Shown: piece after piece, positions 35,198 through 46,844 of the stretch | Layout of the letters: every line of letters begins with the position of its first letter | Position numbering within the stretch: the first letter of the stretch is position 1 | NCBI GenBank assembly: GCA_950295325.1 | Contig: OX485808.1 | Span: forward strand, 11,722,501 to 11,782,500 | DNA from: Polytrichum commune | Taxonomy: Eukaryota > Streptophyta > Polytrichopsida > Polytrichales > Polytrichaceae | DNA: 60,000 bases | Reading direction: 5' to 3' | Notes under the pieces: generated by a model | The model's input: only the letters and a program-made list of their open reading frames with translations | The model's database searches: none | Told to the model about the DNA's origin: nothing | Made by a program: the position numbers and the translations under genes

Positions 35198-36026
35198 AAC
35201 CACTAACCGTGCACTTTACCGTGCACTTCACCGTTCACTTTTAATTTCGACCGTCCAATCTCCGTGCTTCCATGGTAATTTTGAATCTTTTTATGATTGA
35301 ACAGTTAAGGAAATTGAAGTGGGAGCTCAAAAATGTTACATTTCAAGATTTAGAAGCAAATGCAAAGAGAATAAGCATCAAACAAACAATATTGATGCTC
35401 CAAGGTGGATCAATTTTCTCGTCAAATTCCAATGACAAGTAAGACAATATTTTCAATTTGATTATGTAAACTTAATTTTTGCTTCATTGTATGTCATGTA
35501 TGTTAGTATGTCAACCTCTCAATTTTTACAAGAATTATTGATTTTCAAATATTCGATTTTGTATGTTGTTACAGGAACAATGTCCATCAACAAGAAGACC
35601 TTTCCAACATCTTGAAGATTCCTTCATTCCCTAAAGCTTCTAGAAGAAAACCTAAGAATCCTAAAAGATTGAATCCTCATGGAAAATGCTTAACTTCACA
35701 AACATATACTTTGGAAAGGCAAAGAGTTGCAAACGAGTTGGAAGATGAGTTTAACAAGCAAGAAGAGAAGAAGCAAAGAAGAGAAAACCTTGCAAAAGCG
35801 AAGAATGATGAAATAATCTGGAAGCAGATTGAAAGGGAGAAGGTAGCAGAATTGAAGAAGAAAGTGAAACAAAAATGCCCAACAGAAAATAAGGTTGAGA
35901 AAAAACAAGAAATGAGGCTTAAAAGCCAACAACGTCCAACAGTCGTGTTTGCCAAAAAAAAAGAGCTTCTTTTGTAATGCCTCTAGCAAAAGTTGAATGA
36001 ACATTGATAGTGCACGGTTAGTGGTT
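35198..36026 (+). mobile_element. Element with 18-bp perfect terminal inverted repeats
   Basis: AACCACTAACCGTGCACT at 35198-35215 is exactly reverse-complemented at 36009-36026. Inside the left end ACCGTGCACTT and CACCGTTCACTT are further short copies, a subterminal repeat pattern typical of DNA transposons. A partial extra copy of the right end lies at 36211-36224. The 829-bp unit carries one small basic open frame (35612-35977) and is otherwise AT-rich. Target-site duplication was not evident. Confidence 0.6.
35612..35977 (+). CDS. Small Lys/Glu-rich coiled-coil protein inside the inverted-repeat element
   Basis: The 121 residues start MKIPSFPKASRRKPKNPK and contain a strongly charged helical stretch (ELEDEFNKQEEKKQRRENLA, WKQIEREKVAELKKK) and a basic tail ending KKKELLL. 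It follows an AG (acceptor-like TTACAG at about 35,575), so it may be the last exon of a longer transposase-like gene. Charged coiled-coil C-termini of this kind occur in some transposases, but no catalytic motif is visible. Function unknown; treated as an element passenger or remnant. Confidence 0.45.
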   Translation: MKIPSFPKASRRKPKNPKRLNPHGKCLTSQTYTLERQRVANELEDEFNKQEEKKQRRENLAKAKNDEIIWKQIEREKVAELKKKVKQKCPTENKVEKKQEMRLKSQQRPTVVFAKKKELLL

Positions 36027-36663
36027 AAGGTAGTTAATTTCCAATGCCCAATACAGTTGTATAAAGAACTATGAAAAGGTCATGATTTTTCAATAAAAAT
36101 TCCCATTTTACTTTTCAACACTAATATTAAGTGAATCATTAATTTAATTCAAATACCAAATTTGGAAAATTTTGCTACCCACCTCAAAAAATAAAACATC
36201 AAAGTCAAATGTGCACGGTTAGTAGCATGCCTACGATATTGAAAACAATGTAAGATGAGTGGCAGTTTTACCTGGGTCTGCATTTCCATCTTGGACGGAG
36301 GCCACTTTTCATTCGTTGGATGGAGATGCAGATCCAGGGACGACTGGGATTGCTCTAACAACCGTGTACCTTATAATTAATGGTCATCCGATCCGATGTT
36401 GAGGTCGGGGTTGGCGTTGCTCTAAATCGAAGGGAGACGGATGAATGAAATGGATGAATGAAGATGAGTGTGGAAGCAGATAGGGTCCCAGCCAATCCGG
36501 AGCACAGTTGAGCGAGGACGAGGAGCTGTGAAGCTCCGAAGCGCTCTGTGGACAACGCAGGGCCAGAGGCTCAGAGCTCCTCTCCTCTTCGAACAATTCA
36601 GTAGCAAGAGGAGCAAGGGCAAGGGGCCGGTAAGTATCGTAGCAGACCTGAGCTTCAGGAATC
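36027..36663 (+). promoter_or_regulatory. Upstream region and 5' leader of the plastid S1 gene
   Basis: There is no supported coding sequence. The part after about 36,380 becomes less AT-rich and should contain the transcription start and 5' leader of the gene starting at 36,664. No specific promoter element can be assigned with confidence. Confidence 0.35.
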
Positions 36664-39600
36664 ATGGCAGCAATGGCAGCGGCGCAAACGGTAGCAGCAG
36701 CGTTGCTTCCGTGCCAGCAAACGGGCCGGGTTGGCGTTCAAGGAAGCTCGACAGCATCGTCCAGCAAGCTCGGAATTCAGAACAGTCGATTCGCTGGTGG
36801 AAAATTGGCTCACAAAGGAGCCTCCAATGGCTCCAGAATATCGTGCCGTGCAGCTTTGACCATCCCGAAAGACCGTGAAGCGCTCCTTGTACGCTCCCCT
36901 GAACTTGCAACTTCGTAATTGTAGGAGGTAGTTGTCTCGTGACAGGTTTAGGTCGCGTTGTTTCTACGTTCGCTTGTGGTTGGAAATTCTTACTGGTTCG
37001 CTCTTTCGAATGTGATTTTTCACCATTTCCGTTTGTATTATGATATTCCGATTACAGGCAGTTTCTGTGGCTCTATTTTGAACAATAGTTATCTATTGTG
37101 GCCAGAAATCTGAAATCTAGTCCGCCAAAACGAAGTTTCAGCAAGGTGTCAGAATTTTTTTTCTACGTTCGCTTCTGGTTGGAAATTTGTCCTGGTTCGC
37201 CCTTCGGAATGTGACTACTTGGATGCGATTTTGCACCTTTTCCAGGTGGATTATGATATTCCGATTATAGGCAATTTCTGTGGCTCTGTTTCGAAGAATG
37301 AACATCTAGTGTGGCCAGAACTCTGAAATCTAGTCGGCCTTAAATTCCAGCAAGATGTCAGCCATTTTCCTTGTCTTGTACTGTTGTGGATTGAATAAGA
37401 GAAGTCAGTGCTCGAGAAGGGTTCAACCGAACAGGACTTCGGTGACCTTCTGGCTTTTATTCCTAGCAGGCATGGTTTCTGTATGTATTTAGTTTCTGGA
37501 TTGTGCTATGCTCTCAATTTTTTTCCTGTTCTGCGATTCTACAATACTTGGAGTTCTGTGTATGCTGCCGAAACTGTATGTGGAGAGGCGGTTGTTTTTA
37601 TCTCTTAGAAAGTGCAGATTACTACAACGCTCATCGGAATTAGTTCGGAAGGACATTAGCTCGCACCACCGTGTGTGTCAATTTTTTAATTACGAGGATC
37701 CACGATTTGACAGTATAGGGTGAGAGTATCATAGCAGTAAGAAATCATTGGCAAATAGTTCGGTCTGCACTTAACCCAATAAACAGTGAGAGGATAAACG
37801 GTGCAGCTTTGACCATCCCGAATATTTTTAAGGCTTTCATTTTGAAAGGACTATGATTCTGATGCTGAGAGGATGCATGGCAGCAAGAAGCAGAGAAGCG
37901 GTGGGAGGCCGCTTTGCAAGAACCACTAGAAGGTGTGCAATTCACATATGAGGAATTTGCCGATGCTCTGTCCAAATATGATTTCAGCTTCGAAGTTGGT
38001 GACTTGGTAAGATATTCACTCCTCACTTATGCATTAATGTCGGCTTTGCGTATCCTTTATTCTCTGTTCTTACATTTGAGTTCAATAATAACTCCTACGA
38101 GGTTTGAAGATTCAAACATTCAAATGTTTGAGAGGGCTTGCACCTGGATCCTGACCTATAATATAGCCCTACTTCTGGTGTACGATTTCACAGGGGGTGA
38201 ATAAGGCAACCTGTCACCTCAAGATGGAGATTTTAATTATTTCGTTCCCTGGAGTTTGACATGGTGTGCCACCTTCAATTGAATATGTATAGAATACCAG
38301 CTGTCTCTACACTCCTACAATCTGATCTAATCCGTCATTACTGCATTTTAATTCTAGAAATCTCTTGGGAAGTCCTCTTTGCTACACCTGCCCAAGTATA
38401 CCCAGCTCCATCGTCTCCAGTATTGGTCTATTGTCAGCTCACGTTTTAACCATTAATACTAGTTCACATTTATAACACATTGATCATGAAGACATATCCT
38501 CAATGCCCGTCCATGGCTCTGTTGGCCTCTGCCAGGGATTTCAAGGATAGCGTTTAGGTTTCCGCCGTCACTGTGGAAGTAGTCTTGATTGTCTTGGTAT
38601 GCGCCTGAAAGGTATAGCTGCCGCATGTTCTCAGACATGTCTTAGGAAAGCGTTGTTTCTAACACGCCCATCATTTCTGACATGCTCTTAACCGCAGGTG
38701 AAGGGTATAGTATTCAAGGCTGACTACAATGGGGCTCTCATTGACATTGGCGCAAAGGCACCTGCTTATTTGCCCTTGCAAGAGGCATCCATCCACAAGC
38801 TGAAAAGTGTAGAGGAGGTTGGATTGTCTCCTGGCTTTGAAGAGGAGTTTGTAATTGTGAAGGATGATGACGACAATGGTCGCATGATTTTGAGCTTGAG
38901 GAAGTTGCAGTATGATCTCTGTTGGGAGCGGTGTCGTCAGATGCAGGCTGATGATGTGGTTTTGAGAGGCACGGTAAGAAATCGCTGGATTAGTCTACTT
39001 GAAAACTAGTTTATTTACTATGTTGGCACGTCCCATCCTTTTCTCTAGCGAAGCCACTACATAGTGCACATTTCACGTTGCTGTAGGATACTGCTCTCAA
39101 CTGCTCGTTGACAGCTTGCCACCCAGCCCACCAGATTTTGGTTACCTATTGTGGTAGAACATTCAAACAGGGATTGGTTTCCAGAGAATGAATAACTGAG
39201 CCAGATTAAAGGAATAATAAAGCTTTGGAACAAGCATGTGTAATCAGGTGAAATAAGTTACAGTACAGAAGAGGTTATATCTGTCAGCTGTTTGAATTCA
39301 TGGACATATCACCGAAGTAATTCATGACAGTTTTAGAAGACCGTCACACTTATGGAAGGTGTGGCTAATGGACTGGCACTTTATTGAACCGTGACAATGG
39401 AATCTGCTTTCCTTGTCATACTTCTCCTTCACCCAAAGAATCTCGTGGTACATTATAAGACGTCAATTCTTCACCTCACTGTCTCCATGATACCTTGATG
39501 TGTACAATTATGAATGATGAATACAGACCATGGCTTGTGTAGTGGGTCCAAATGTCAAGCTATCACATATTTTCTAATTTCCCGTACTATCTGTCTTTTA

Positions 39601-41317
39601 CTGAAAAAATGTTGGATGTTGTGGGCAATCTGGGTGCAGGTCCTTTCAGCAAACAGAGGAGGCGTGGTGGTGTCAGTTGAGGGCCTTCGTGGGTTTGTGC
39701 CTTTTTCGCAGATATCAGCTGTGAGTTCCTCAGAACCACGCCATTCCACCACTGCTTATTGTCAGCTTATTGTCAACCTCTTACTGATCATTGACCACGA
39801 ACTACCAAGTCAAAATTCGTAAATGTGTCCATTATTTCCTGGTTCGTTCTGCCTTCTGAGAGTTTACCTAGTGTCAAGGCAGGAATTCTAGCAAGTGACG
39901 CGCTATTTTCAGAAAGTGCAGTTCGCTCATAAAACCTCTCGGTATCATACTTCCTTGATTGTACTTAGTATTTGTAACATGTTCTGCAGAGGGAAAACCC
40001 AGAGGAATTAGTCGACAAGGAGCTACCTTTGAAATTCTTGGAGGTGGATGAGGAGAAGACACGTCTTGTGCTCAGCAACAGGAAAGCCATTGCCGAAAAC
40101 CAGGCAGCCTTCGGTATCGGATCAGTTGTTATCGGAACAGTTCAAACAGTGAAGCCTTATGGAGCTTTCATTGATATTGGAGGAATTAGTGGTCTTTTGC
40201 ATATTAGTCAAATCAGTCACGATCGCCTCACTACTGTGGAGACTGTTCTTTCTCCTGGTGATAAGCTCAAGGTATACATTTCTCATCGGTACTCTACAAC
40301 CATGTTGATCCTATAAATTCCCTGCGAAAGGAACAAAACAACTTCATTGTCAGTAGGTCGACGTGGGGATTGGTTCTGAGTATTTTGTAATGAAGATTTG
40401 TTGGTCCCTTATTATATCTGTTTACATTGTAAAACAGAAAATGCTCATGCACTGAGGTAGTCGATAAAGCAGATGTATTTCGTAGTTTGTAGTTTTGTCT
40501 AAATTGATCATCAGTACTTTTTGTTGCCTACTTGTAGTATCAATGTTCCTTGTGTATCATAGAGATTATTGTCATTCTTTGGGGCCATGGACTGTTTATG
40601 TTATCTGAGGATAAACATTTAAATTTTTGGCAAAGATGTAGTGAAGTGGTATTGTGTTGGCTGGGCATTAGGTGATGATTTTGAGCCAAGACAAAGAAAG
40701 AGGGCGCATCAGTTTGTCAACTAAGAAGCTTGAACCAACTCCTGGTGACATGTTGCGTAATCCAGCACTTGTTTATGAAAAGGTATAATGATAAGGACTA
40801 TCTTGAAACACTTTTATTTTGTCAAGGATGCAATTGCTACCTACTATTCTGATATACATCTGTAGTTTTGAGGACACCCAAGTGTGAATGCAAGTGTTGA
40901 CTGTCTGCGGATTTTAAAAAGAGGAAAGTTAATGACTATATGGCTTGCAGGCTGATGAGATGGCCAAGACATTCAGGCAGAGGGTTGCCCAAGCTGAAGC
41001 AGCTGCTAGGGCAGAAGAATTACGGTTACGGCAGGAGGTATGATAGGCTGTCTCTTTTCATGTTGTTCCATCTTTTCTGTGTACCTTGCCCTCCTTGTTC
41101 CTTTGATCCTTTTTTAGTGTTGAATCCGGATGCAAACCAGATATAAGTACTTCACTTTGGTGACGTCTGGTGCACTGAAGATACCCTGCTAAAATTATGT
41201 TTGGTGATTCATTTTCAGGGAGGTTTCAATATACAAAATGACTTCGCCTCAGTTGATGATGCCTTGGGACTGAGTGATGTAGACCTAGCAGATATACCAG
41301 TGGCTATTCCTGAGTAG
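36664..41317 (+). CDS. RPS1: Plastid 30S ribosomal protein S1
   Basis: This nuclear-encoded chloroplast ribosomal S1 protein binds mRNA on the plastid 30S subunit. Exons: 36664-36888, 37872-38006, 38698-38973, 39640-39720, 39990-40271, 40672-40782, 40951-41037 and 41219-41317, all phase 0, giving 431 residues. An alternative exon 1/2 junction (36874/37870) is also phase-compatible. The N-terminus ([15 protein letters not shown]) is Ala/Ser-rich, as in a transit peptide. Three S1 domains are visible: [39 protein letters not shown]; and [20 protein letters not shown]. These are followed by [20 protein letters not shown] and the [16 protein letters not shown] helix. The C-terminus ([13 protein letters not shown]) resembles plant homologues, which are about 410-420 residues long. 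Confidence 0.95.
36961..37361 (+). repeat. Tandem duplication of about 200 bp within RPS1 intron 1
   Basis: 36961-37153 and 37160-37361 align along their length. Shared words include TTCTACGTTCGCTT, TATGATATTCCGATTA, CTGAAATCTAGTC and AGCAAG(G/A)TGTCAG. Divergence is moderate with small indels, so the duplication is not very recent. It enlarges the intron without affecting the splice sites. Confidence 0.85.
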
Positions 41318-44300
41318 ACATTATAAGGTATTCAAGAGGCTAAGTAGCAGATTCGTAGGTGATTTTTTTTTAATGTCACATCTTGTAACAAATCAGTGCC
41401 AATATTGTTGCAAGATCAATAGTATCTTTTCATTTTAGGAATTGTGGTGCACTATCATTTGAGTCCAAATGCAAAAACAAAAGAGATCTCATGAGGATGT
41501 TTTCAGAATGTCTAGAGGAATATCAGGCACATGTCAAGAGGTGGGACGTTCTACATCACATGCTAATGGGCAGATTTCTAATAATCAAAATAAAGTAAGA
41601 CTTGTAAATTAACCCAGGCTTTATAGTTACTGCAGATCAAGTATACAGCTAATAATTCACAACATCAGTAGGAAGTGGAACAATTTGGACCATGCCTACT
41701 GCTATTGCCAGTGAGTATCAAACTTGAACCTTAAAGCTGTGACAAATTAATGATATATTCTCTGTAAATTCCCAAGCCCTAGTTCAGCATGTATGTATAT
41801 ATGTATTAACGGTACAGCGCTGGCCTGGAACTTATTACACCCACTTGAGCTCGTGTCTTCCCTCGCCTATCTCTCCTGGCGAACTGGTATTCCACATGTA
41901 TCTATATTTGCTAAAATTCAACATCATATTTGGAAATCGAATCTCGAACTGGCCATGTTGGAATGGATCTGCACTATGCAGTAACAGGAGAAACTTCTGA
42001 ATATTCGTCAAACCTTGCCCAATTTTGAAATCGCTGATCAATTCACATTACTGTTGTGTCATATTAGGTGATTAGACTTATTTGTCGCTCTCCATATATG
42101 TGGAGCATAGATCCTTCTTGGTGGGAATCACTCCAAAAATTCAGTGAAGAACCAGGATTCCAAATGCCAAAGTTTTGCAGGAGAGCGAATCATTGTATAC
42201 GAGCATACCTCCTATTTGTCCAACATAAAAGCCTTGAAATAGTATGCAGCTTGAAGGTTATATTTTTAGTTGAATTGAGGCTGGAATTAGCATTAAAGAC
42301 ACCAAAGTAGTCTACTTGAGGTCTTATGAGATGAGTCGGCAACAAACCTATAGGGGGTCAAGTTTTTATGTTGGATGAATGAGCGGTATGCTCATAGACG
42401 ATAATTTGGAAAGGTATTCAAAGTGCCTTGACAAATTTTACTCAGTGTACAACCTTGGCCAATAATAGGAAAAGATTGGGACTTTTGAGGGGGAAATCAT
42501 ATAGCAAGGCTAATTCATTATAGTGGGCTCCCTCTACACTACTTTGGGGCTTATGATATTGATTTTGGGGTCAAATCATCCAAAAACAAAAATGTGCATG
42601 TTATAATATAATGGATTGCATTTTTACTCTTGGTAATAGCGATAGGGTGTCTAGCCCTAGCTGAAATTGTAGATTAAAGCAAAAGGCCAAGAATAATGTA
42701 ATACCTCTTTTTGATAGGTTCCACTAAATATGGGTTCAATTCCATAAGCTAAATAAAATATTGTTTCAACACTTATTTGAAGTTTGTACAATTCACCAAG
42801 TAATCCATATAAATACACCTTGGTCATTAAAGGCATGGGATTTGTGGCGGTCTACATAAACTCATCCATCGTGGATGAATAGGCTCCAATAAAAAAATCT
42901 TCTACAAGACTAAGGACCAATTTGATTCCACTAGGTTGATTCGGGGTCTTTGACTCTATTTCCGGACTCAAATAAAATAAAAATATCTAGTTACAGGTAT
43001 AATGTAATTCATTGCATTTTTACATTCGCAATGTATGAATGGAATGTTTCAACATATTTATGTGTTTCACCACATTCTACGCTGCAATGAAAGCCTTAAG
43101 AAATGTTAAATTACACATAACTTGGGCATGTGCCATGTATTTATGTACACATGGATGGGATGAGTCTCCTACAAGCCTGCCCAAGTGCTGGCCATTGCTT
43201 CACCAAGCTTTGGCAAGGGATATTGTTCACACCTAGATAGCGAGAGCCACTTCACACACGAGCCAAGAGTTGGGACCATGAAATTATGGGAGCCCAAAAG
43301 ACACTTCCAAAATCATGTAGTGTGTGGTCATGGGCCCTCAAGTGCAGTGTGAAGTCATATGTGAGTGGACACTCAATCCTATGCTATCTCAAAGACTTTC
43401 TATTCAAGCGGGGTCCTCACACATGATAAAATATACAAAATCAATGGTTGTGAGATCATGCAACATGATCCATTTGATGCTATGTAGGAATCCATGTAGA
43501 CTTTACATCCATCGTGCATTCACTCTCTGTCGGTCCCTCAAGTGTAATGTGAAACGAACGTGGACCGGCTCAACCTTGTCCACCAATGAGAGTGCTTGAA
43601 GTCCGATGGTCACGGGCCCTCAGTCTCATGTGTGAAGTGACCCTGAGCTTCCCCACTTCCTTTGGGGCGTAGCCCCTTATAAAACTCTGGTTCTTCATCC
43701 ACACCGTGTGGTTGCTTCATCCATGCTTCTTCCTTTAACCTGTGTCCAAATTTCAAAGTGTCACTCGTAACCAATGTTCAAGATTGAAGTCTTCAATGCC
43801 CTTCAAACATAATTTGGCCCTTCAAAATATACCTCTCTCAAAACAACCCTTCAAAACGCAACCCCAAATTGAAAATGAAGATGTCACTTGAAGTCTTCAA
43901 TATAATTTGTTCACCAAGAACCAACAAGCGTAGGGCATTGTCACTACAAGAAGTGGAGTTAGATGGTTGATTCTTAATTCTTCACATTGTATTGGAAACA
44001 TGTACCATATAATTTATGCACAAATTTAATATGAGTTTTGTAATCCATTTCTATATTCTTAGATTGACGTCTTGAATTTGAACCAGCCCTTTAACTTAAG
44101 GACTGAAATTTGAGACCCCTTCAAAATGAAACTCATACGAGGGCTTCGATCTTGAATATTGCTTGTAACGTTGTTGGTAGGGCACGCGGAGCTCCCATGA
44201 TGTTCCCTTGCGTTCCCCAAAGTCTTGCCTCTTGGAGCAAAACATGACTCTGCCTTTCTATAATTACAGCGCAGCACTTCGGCAACAGGGTTCGGGAGAT

Positions 44301-44657
44301 TTTTGAGCTCAACTAGCTAAAATGCGCCCCTTCACAACTTCTACAAGTTTTTTCAGGATTTGACCGGTTGCAAACTTGTTGCCATTAATTTGGACCGGCC
44401 AATATCCTATATTTTTTTTCAGGTGTCGGCTAATTTCCTCTTCATTGTAATGACAACCGGCCAAAAACCTGGGCATTGATAAGTAAGCCGGTTTTCCAAT
44501 GTAGCAAAATTATATCTACAAACAACATACACCATTCAACAACAACGTGCAAAGAACATATCAACATAAAACAATAATATGTAATGATATCAACATCCAA
44601 CAACAATGATCAACAATTTATTACATACAAAGAAATAACAACAATAATCAACAATTT
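41318..44657. other. Long intergenic stretch without recognised genes
   Basis: No coding exon with supporting features was found on either strand. The first ~300 bases should hold the RPS1 3' untranslated region. Between 43,320 and 43,630, words resembling GGTCAYGGGCCCTCA and a following GTGTGAAGT recur two or three times, a weak internal repeat. The rest is AT-rich and probably decayed transposon sequence. Confidence 0.45.
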
Positions 44658-44713
44658 ATCCATAGCAGGAGTTGAACCTAAAATAACCCATCAACCGGTT
44701 GATGGCCATGGAT
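44658..44713 (-). repeat. tRNA-like or SINE-like folded segment, copy 1
   Basis: The outer stem ATCCATAGC / GCCATGGAT pairs with one G-U type position. Inside it, a CATCA / TGATG stem is present. The minus strand carries GGTTCAACTCC, which fits a pol III B-box / T-arm. A second copy at 50235-50291 has the same layout with compensating stem changes. It is not a complete tRNA: no convincing D arm. Confidence 0.5.
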
Positions 44714-45359
44714 TTACTCTTCTATCATACCTAAGTCTTAAAACCTCATATTAGATTTGAGGCCACATCATGATTAAAAAATAACCTAACATACCATACT
44801 ATATACAAAAAGAAAATTCATCAATTAACACTATATTCGTTAAATTGAGACTTTCTCTAGTCTCAAATTAATATATGGATCAAACAACATGAAGATGCCT
44901 GAAACTATATTGTCAACAATCTCAAATATATTAAATGTTCTAATATCCCACACCTATGATGTGCGGACATAAGCACATATGGTAGAGCACTCAACACCAA
45001 TTTCATCAACAAAAACACATTGGGTAGAGCACTCCAAACAAGTTTCACCCAAAAATATATATATAATGATTTCTATTATTAGCATGCTCCATAGAATATA
45101 GACATTGCAACATACAAAGTGCATGTAATAAATGCATATTTTTTCAATGGACAATTTAGTCCCAAACTTAATAAAAAAATGAACTTCACATTTGTATTGA
45201 AATATAGTAAATGGATATTCATCCAACTCCAAAACAATATAGTATTCGTAAGTTCTACCCAAACTCTGCCCCAATTTTGAAGAGCACACATATGAGTAAT
45301 ATATGTTCGTAGAATTACTGTTTACACTATAATCATGCTAACACAATCCTACCAACTTC

Positions 45360-46844
45360 TCATTCAACGTGGGTTGCTTCTTCTGCGATCCGAGCAAGGT
45401 TGTCTTTTGCAAAAGTTATGTACTTTTGAGGGATGGACACTGATCCACTATGATTTTTCCGTGGTTTCCATGCTATGAATATGGAATCTGTATCTACCCA
45501 AGATGGACCGTGCTCAGAATCCACCTTCCACCGAAAGTTAGGGTTTGTATCCCAGCCTGTATAATGCCGAATCACATCTTCATTCCTTGCCGTCGGTCGG
45601 TAGTACTCCACTTGTATTTGTCGAAAATGAGGGCTGGAAGTTACAAAATTGGGTTTGGACAAAGCTCTTGCCACCCACACTGGCTTCACATATGTCTCGT
45701 CTCCAGGACGCAAAATGAGCATATATCCTTCATGACAATCCACTGCAATGCGGAAAGATGGTGGCGGACGACTACTAGCAGGCCCCACGTAATGGTCGTC
45801 CACATCAAACTCCTCTCGAACCTCTCCATTTCCCAAAAGACTAGCCTCTGAAGCTTGTACATCGACTCGTGTTTGTGGCCAAAATCCATGCCTCAAAGTA
45901 TGAGGGCTATCTTGGTGGAGGTCTACCAAGGCGGCACGAACACGTGTCCAATAATGTATCCAACTCCCATAACGATGCCAACATGATCCGCCAACATCCG
46001 CTATCTTCAAACTCTCCCAATATTGTATGAAGCCTGATATACCTTTCAAAATATCCTCCAAATTCTTCATGGCTATTGGCTTACAAAGGCTAGGCTCCCC
46101 ATCCGGTAACATGGTCTTCCCATCCGCATCCACGCGCCACACAAGAAGACCCTCCGGCGGGCTCCAGTCTTGTGTCGTGCACAACAACTTGTATTGCATG
46201 GCCGGGACACCATCGTCACGCATGTAGAACCGGAATTGTTGTGCCTTCGTATGCCCGATCAATCGGTGAGCTCCACTTCGAATATAAGGTTCTATAAATG
46301 CCTTGAAGTCTGGCACCTCCTCAATCATATGGGGGATGACGGGAACGTTCTCCAAATCCATGTACGACTTCATCAATAATGGGATTGTAGGAAAATCCTC
46401 CTCCCGCAACTTCATGCTCCACCGCCCAAAAGATGCATCAATATCATCGTGCGTGTGGCCTACCAATAGGAAGGACACAAAAACCTCCTTGAAAATGCCT
46501 TTCGCAACCAACAACGACCAATATGCAAATACATATCTGCTTTTATTGTCCTTGGCACAATTGTCCAATTGGACACGCAAAGTTGGAGGCAACTTCTTGG
46601 CAATCACGGGTTCATTGGGTGGCTCGGGCAACGAATGCAAGCATACATCTTTTCCATCCAACACCGCTTCATATAAAGGTGTTGAACCCGTGTTCTCAAA
46701 TAACAATCCTGAAGAATAGGCTGGTGGTTTCTCTAAATCACGTAAAAGCCTTGCAAATGATCCTATCGTGTGGTTTGAATCCGCTGGATACAAATCAAGA
46801 GCATAATGAGCAAACTTGACATCACCGTGTCCATGTGCAATCAT
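45360..46844 (-). CDS. DDE-like transposase, C-terminal half
   Basis: The 494 residues follow the first half after a one-base frame change near 46,841-46,860. Key stretches are GHGDVKFAHYALDLYPADSN, LRVQLDNCAKDNKSRYVFAY and FVSFLLVGHTHDDIDASFGR. The Asp of QLDN and the GHTHDDID block fit the conserved core of a family I associate with the DUF7869-type transposase-like proteins of mosses, charophytes and other eukaryotes. The remainder is a C-terminal domain without a recognised fold. It is a probable mobile-element protein acting on DNA in the nucleus. Family membership is from memory and should be treated as likely rather than certain. Confidence 0.7.
   Translation of the reverse strand: MIAHGHGDVKFAHYALDLYPADSNHTIGSFARLLRDLEKPPAYSSGLLFENTGSTPLYEAVLDGKDVCLHSLPEPPNEPVIAKKLPPTLRVQLDNCAKDNKSRYVFAYWSLLVAKGIFKEVFVSFLLVGHTHDDIDASFGRWSMKLREEDFPTIPLLMKSYMDLENVPVIPHMIEEVPDFKAFIEPYIRSGAHRLIGHTKAQQFRFYMRDDGVPAMQYKLLCTTQDWSPPEGLLVWRVDADGKTMLPDGEPSLCKPIAMKNLEDILKGISGFIQYWESLKIADVGGSCWHRYGSWIHYWTRVRAALVDLHQDSPHTLRHGFWPQTRVDVQASEASLLGNGEVREEFDVDDHYVGPASSRPPPSFRIAVDCHEGYMLILRPGDETYVKPVWVARALSKPNFVTSSPHFRQIQVEYYRPTARNEDVIRHYTGWDTNPNFRWKVDSEHGPSWVDTDSIFIAWKPRKNHSGSVSIPQKYITFAKDNLARIAEEATHVE

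Noticed and set aside
44954-45291. Hydrophobic minus-strand frames downstream of the transposase
   Set aside because: The sequence is AT-rich with Tyr/Ile/Phe runs typical of random translation and has no recognisable motif or splice support.
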